Assembly (NCBI GenBank): GCA_027313145.1
Contig: DAHVEJ010000017.1
Location: 1-36,942, forward strand
DNA from: Phycisphaerales bacterium
Lineage (GTDB): Bacteria; Planctomycetota; Phycisphaerae; WQYP01
DNA: 36,942 nucleotides
Reading direction: 5' to 3'
In this document: positions 36,336 through 36,942 of the stretch, in pieces
How positions within the stretch are numbered: position 1 is the stretch's first letter
Layout: each line of letters begins with the position of its first letter
Notes under the pieces: model-generated
Database searches by the model: none
What the model was told of the DNA's origin: nothing
Seen by the model: the letters and a program-made list of their open reading frames with translations, nothing else
Program-made: the position numbers and the translations under genes

Positions 36336-36698
36336 ATGGCCTTCGCTTTTGAAAAACTCATCGTCTACCAGAAAGCCATTTCCTACGGCGACTGCATTTG
36401 CGCCATCACCGAAAACTTCCCAGGTGGTTACGGTTTCCTTTCCGACCAACTCAACCAGACGTCCGTTTCCATTGCCGCCAATATTGCGGAAGGCAATGGA
36501 CGATTCACCATTCCGGACCGGAGAAATTTTTTCATGATCGCCAGGGGATCCGTGCAGGAATGTGTAGCACTATTGGAAATTGGGTTTCGCCGAAAGCTCA
36601 TTGCGTTGGATATTCATCGTCAGCGTCGCAGCGGTCTGGAAGAAATTTCCAAAATGCTCTCCGGCCTGATCAACGGCTTGGGAAACCGGAAGGCATAA
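36336..36698 (+). CDS. Four-helix-bundle protein (S23/intervening-sequence family)
   Basis: The 120-residue product starts 5 bases after CCGGAG. It shows the family pattern: FEKLIVYQKAISYGDCI at the start, then LSDQLNQTSVSIAANIAEG, RRNFFMIARGSVQECVALLE and a final amphipathic helix. These small helical proteins, first seen in 23S rRNA intervening sequences, occur widely in planctomycetes and relatives; their function is unknown. The usual QxRRAxxSI stretch is altered here to QLNQTSVSI. It lies outside the island. Confidence 0.88.
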   Translation: MAFAFEKLIVYQKAISYGDCICAITENFPGGYGFLSDQLNQTSVSIAANIAEGNGRFTIPDRRNFFMIARGSVQECVALLEIGFRRKLIALDIHRQRRSGLEEISKMLSGLINGLGNRKA

Positions 36699-36871
36699 AT
36701 CGAATTCTTTGAAACGCCACGCGCTTTCGCCCCAGCACAATCGGCAATCAGCCGTTTCGGTTGACGATCAATCCACTGCTAAGTCGGTAATTTATCTATA
36801 CGCTACCAACTTACCCGTAAAAACGCGGGGGATTAGCTCTCATCCCGCGCTGCTTCTCCGGCCCCCTGTTG

Positions 36872-36919
36872 TGTTTCAATAGAAATGTCACCCCCTTGTT
36901 TCAATAGAAGTGTCACCCC
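36872..36919. repeat. Two 23-bp tandem repeats, probable insertion-sequence end
   Basis: TGTTTCAATAGAAATGTCACCCC (36872-36894) recurs at 36897-36919 with one change (AAATG to AAGTG), period 25 bp. Tandem TGTCACC-type repeats are usual transposase-binding sites at the ends of IS481-like and Mu-like elements. The element itself would lie beyond the window. Confidence 0.55.
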
Positions 36920-36942
36920 ACGGTCTGGTTGGGATATACCGG

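Noticed and set aside
36087-36449. Leftward 120-codon frame crossing attR as a gene
   Set aside because: It is an accidental join of chromosomal flank with the displaced recombinase tail; only the part left of the att core is meaningful.
1-36942. CRISPR array or retron/reverse-transcriptase system
   Set aside because: No regularly spaced short repeats with unique spacers, no cas genes and no reverse-transcriptase motif were seen.

Overview
The window looks like a chromosomal segment of a planctomycete-like bacterium, most likely in or near the Phycisphaerae. This is inference from gene content: a PEP-CTERM surface protein, a giant Gly/Asn/Ser/Thr-rich repeat protein, twin-arginine-exported pectin hydrolases, and a large serine recombinase at a tRNA gene. 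No rRNA or housekeeping marker is present to settle it.

Left part (1-5.6 kb): two divergent surface-protein genes share a 609-bp regulatory region. Leftward runs the 5' part of a giant repetitive exported protein that leaves the window at base 1. Rightward runs a short PEP-CTERM protein ending at a good intrinsic terminator.

Pectin region (5.6-14.7 kb): a rightward three-gene operon encodes a rhamnogalacturonan lyase-like protein (PL4), an SGNH sialate-O-acetylesterase-like protein and a GH35 beta-galactosidase-like protein. A sigma70-like promoter lies ahead of it, and two 13-bp direct repeats spaced 21 bp apart sit just upstream of the -35 box. Converging on it are a GH140/DUF4038 apiosidase-like protein and a family 2 glycosyltransferase carrying a CxxC-x13-CxxC motif. 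Together these fit removal of side chains and acetyl groups from, and cleavage of, rhamnogalacturonan.

Core metabolism (14.8-20.9 kb): gltB and gltD (glutamate synthase) run leftward and overlap by 8 bp. Copies of a short CAGGAGCCTGTCC-type repeat lie in the intergenic spaces on either side and upstream of the PEP-CTERM gene.

Integrated island (21.18-36.19 kb): an intact tRNA-Pro(CGG) ends in a 16-bp sequence repeated exactly 14,990 bp downstream. The repeats bracket a genomic island. Its left end carries a large serine recombinase whose last codons are the antisense of the tRNA, an overlapping 103-aa companion and a divergent small DNA-binding-like protein. A stretch of about 2 kb without a recognisable gene follows. 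Then comes a tightly spaced operon: a small CxxC membrane protein, a small CCGG protein, a Cys-rich protein, a glycosyltransferase-like protein, a 2162-aa RHS/YD-repeat protein with a 15-histidine tract, and an overlapping multi-pass membrane protein. The right end has a decayed transposase tail. The attachment core lies in frame with the recombinase gene at both ends, so integration or excision should swap the recombinase C-terminus.

Right flank (36.19-36.94 kb): chromosomal sequence with a four-helix-bundle (S23-type) protein gene and, at the edge, two 23-bp tandem repeats that look like the end of an insertion sequence.
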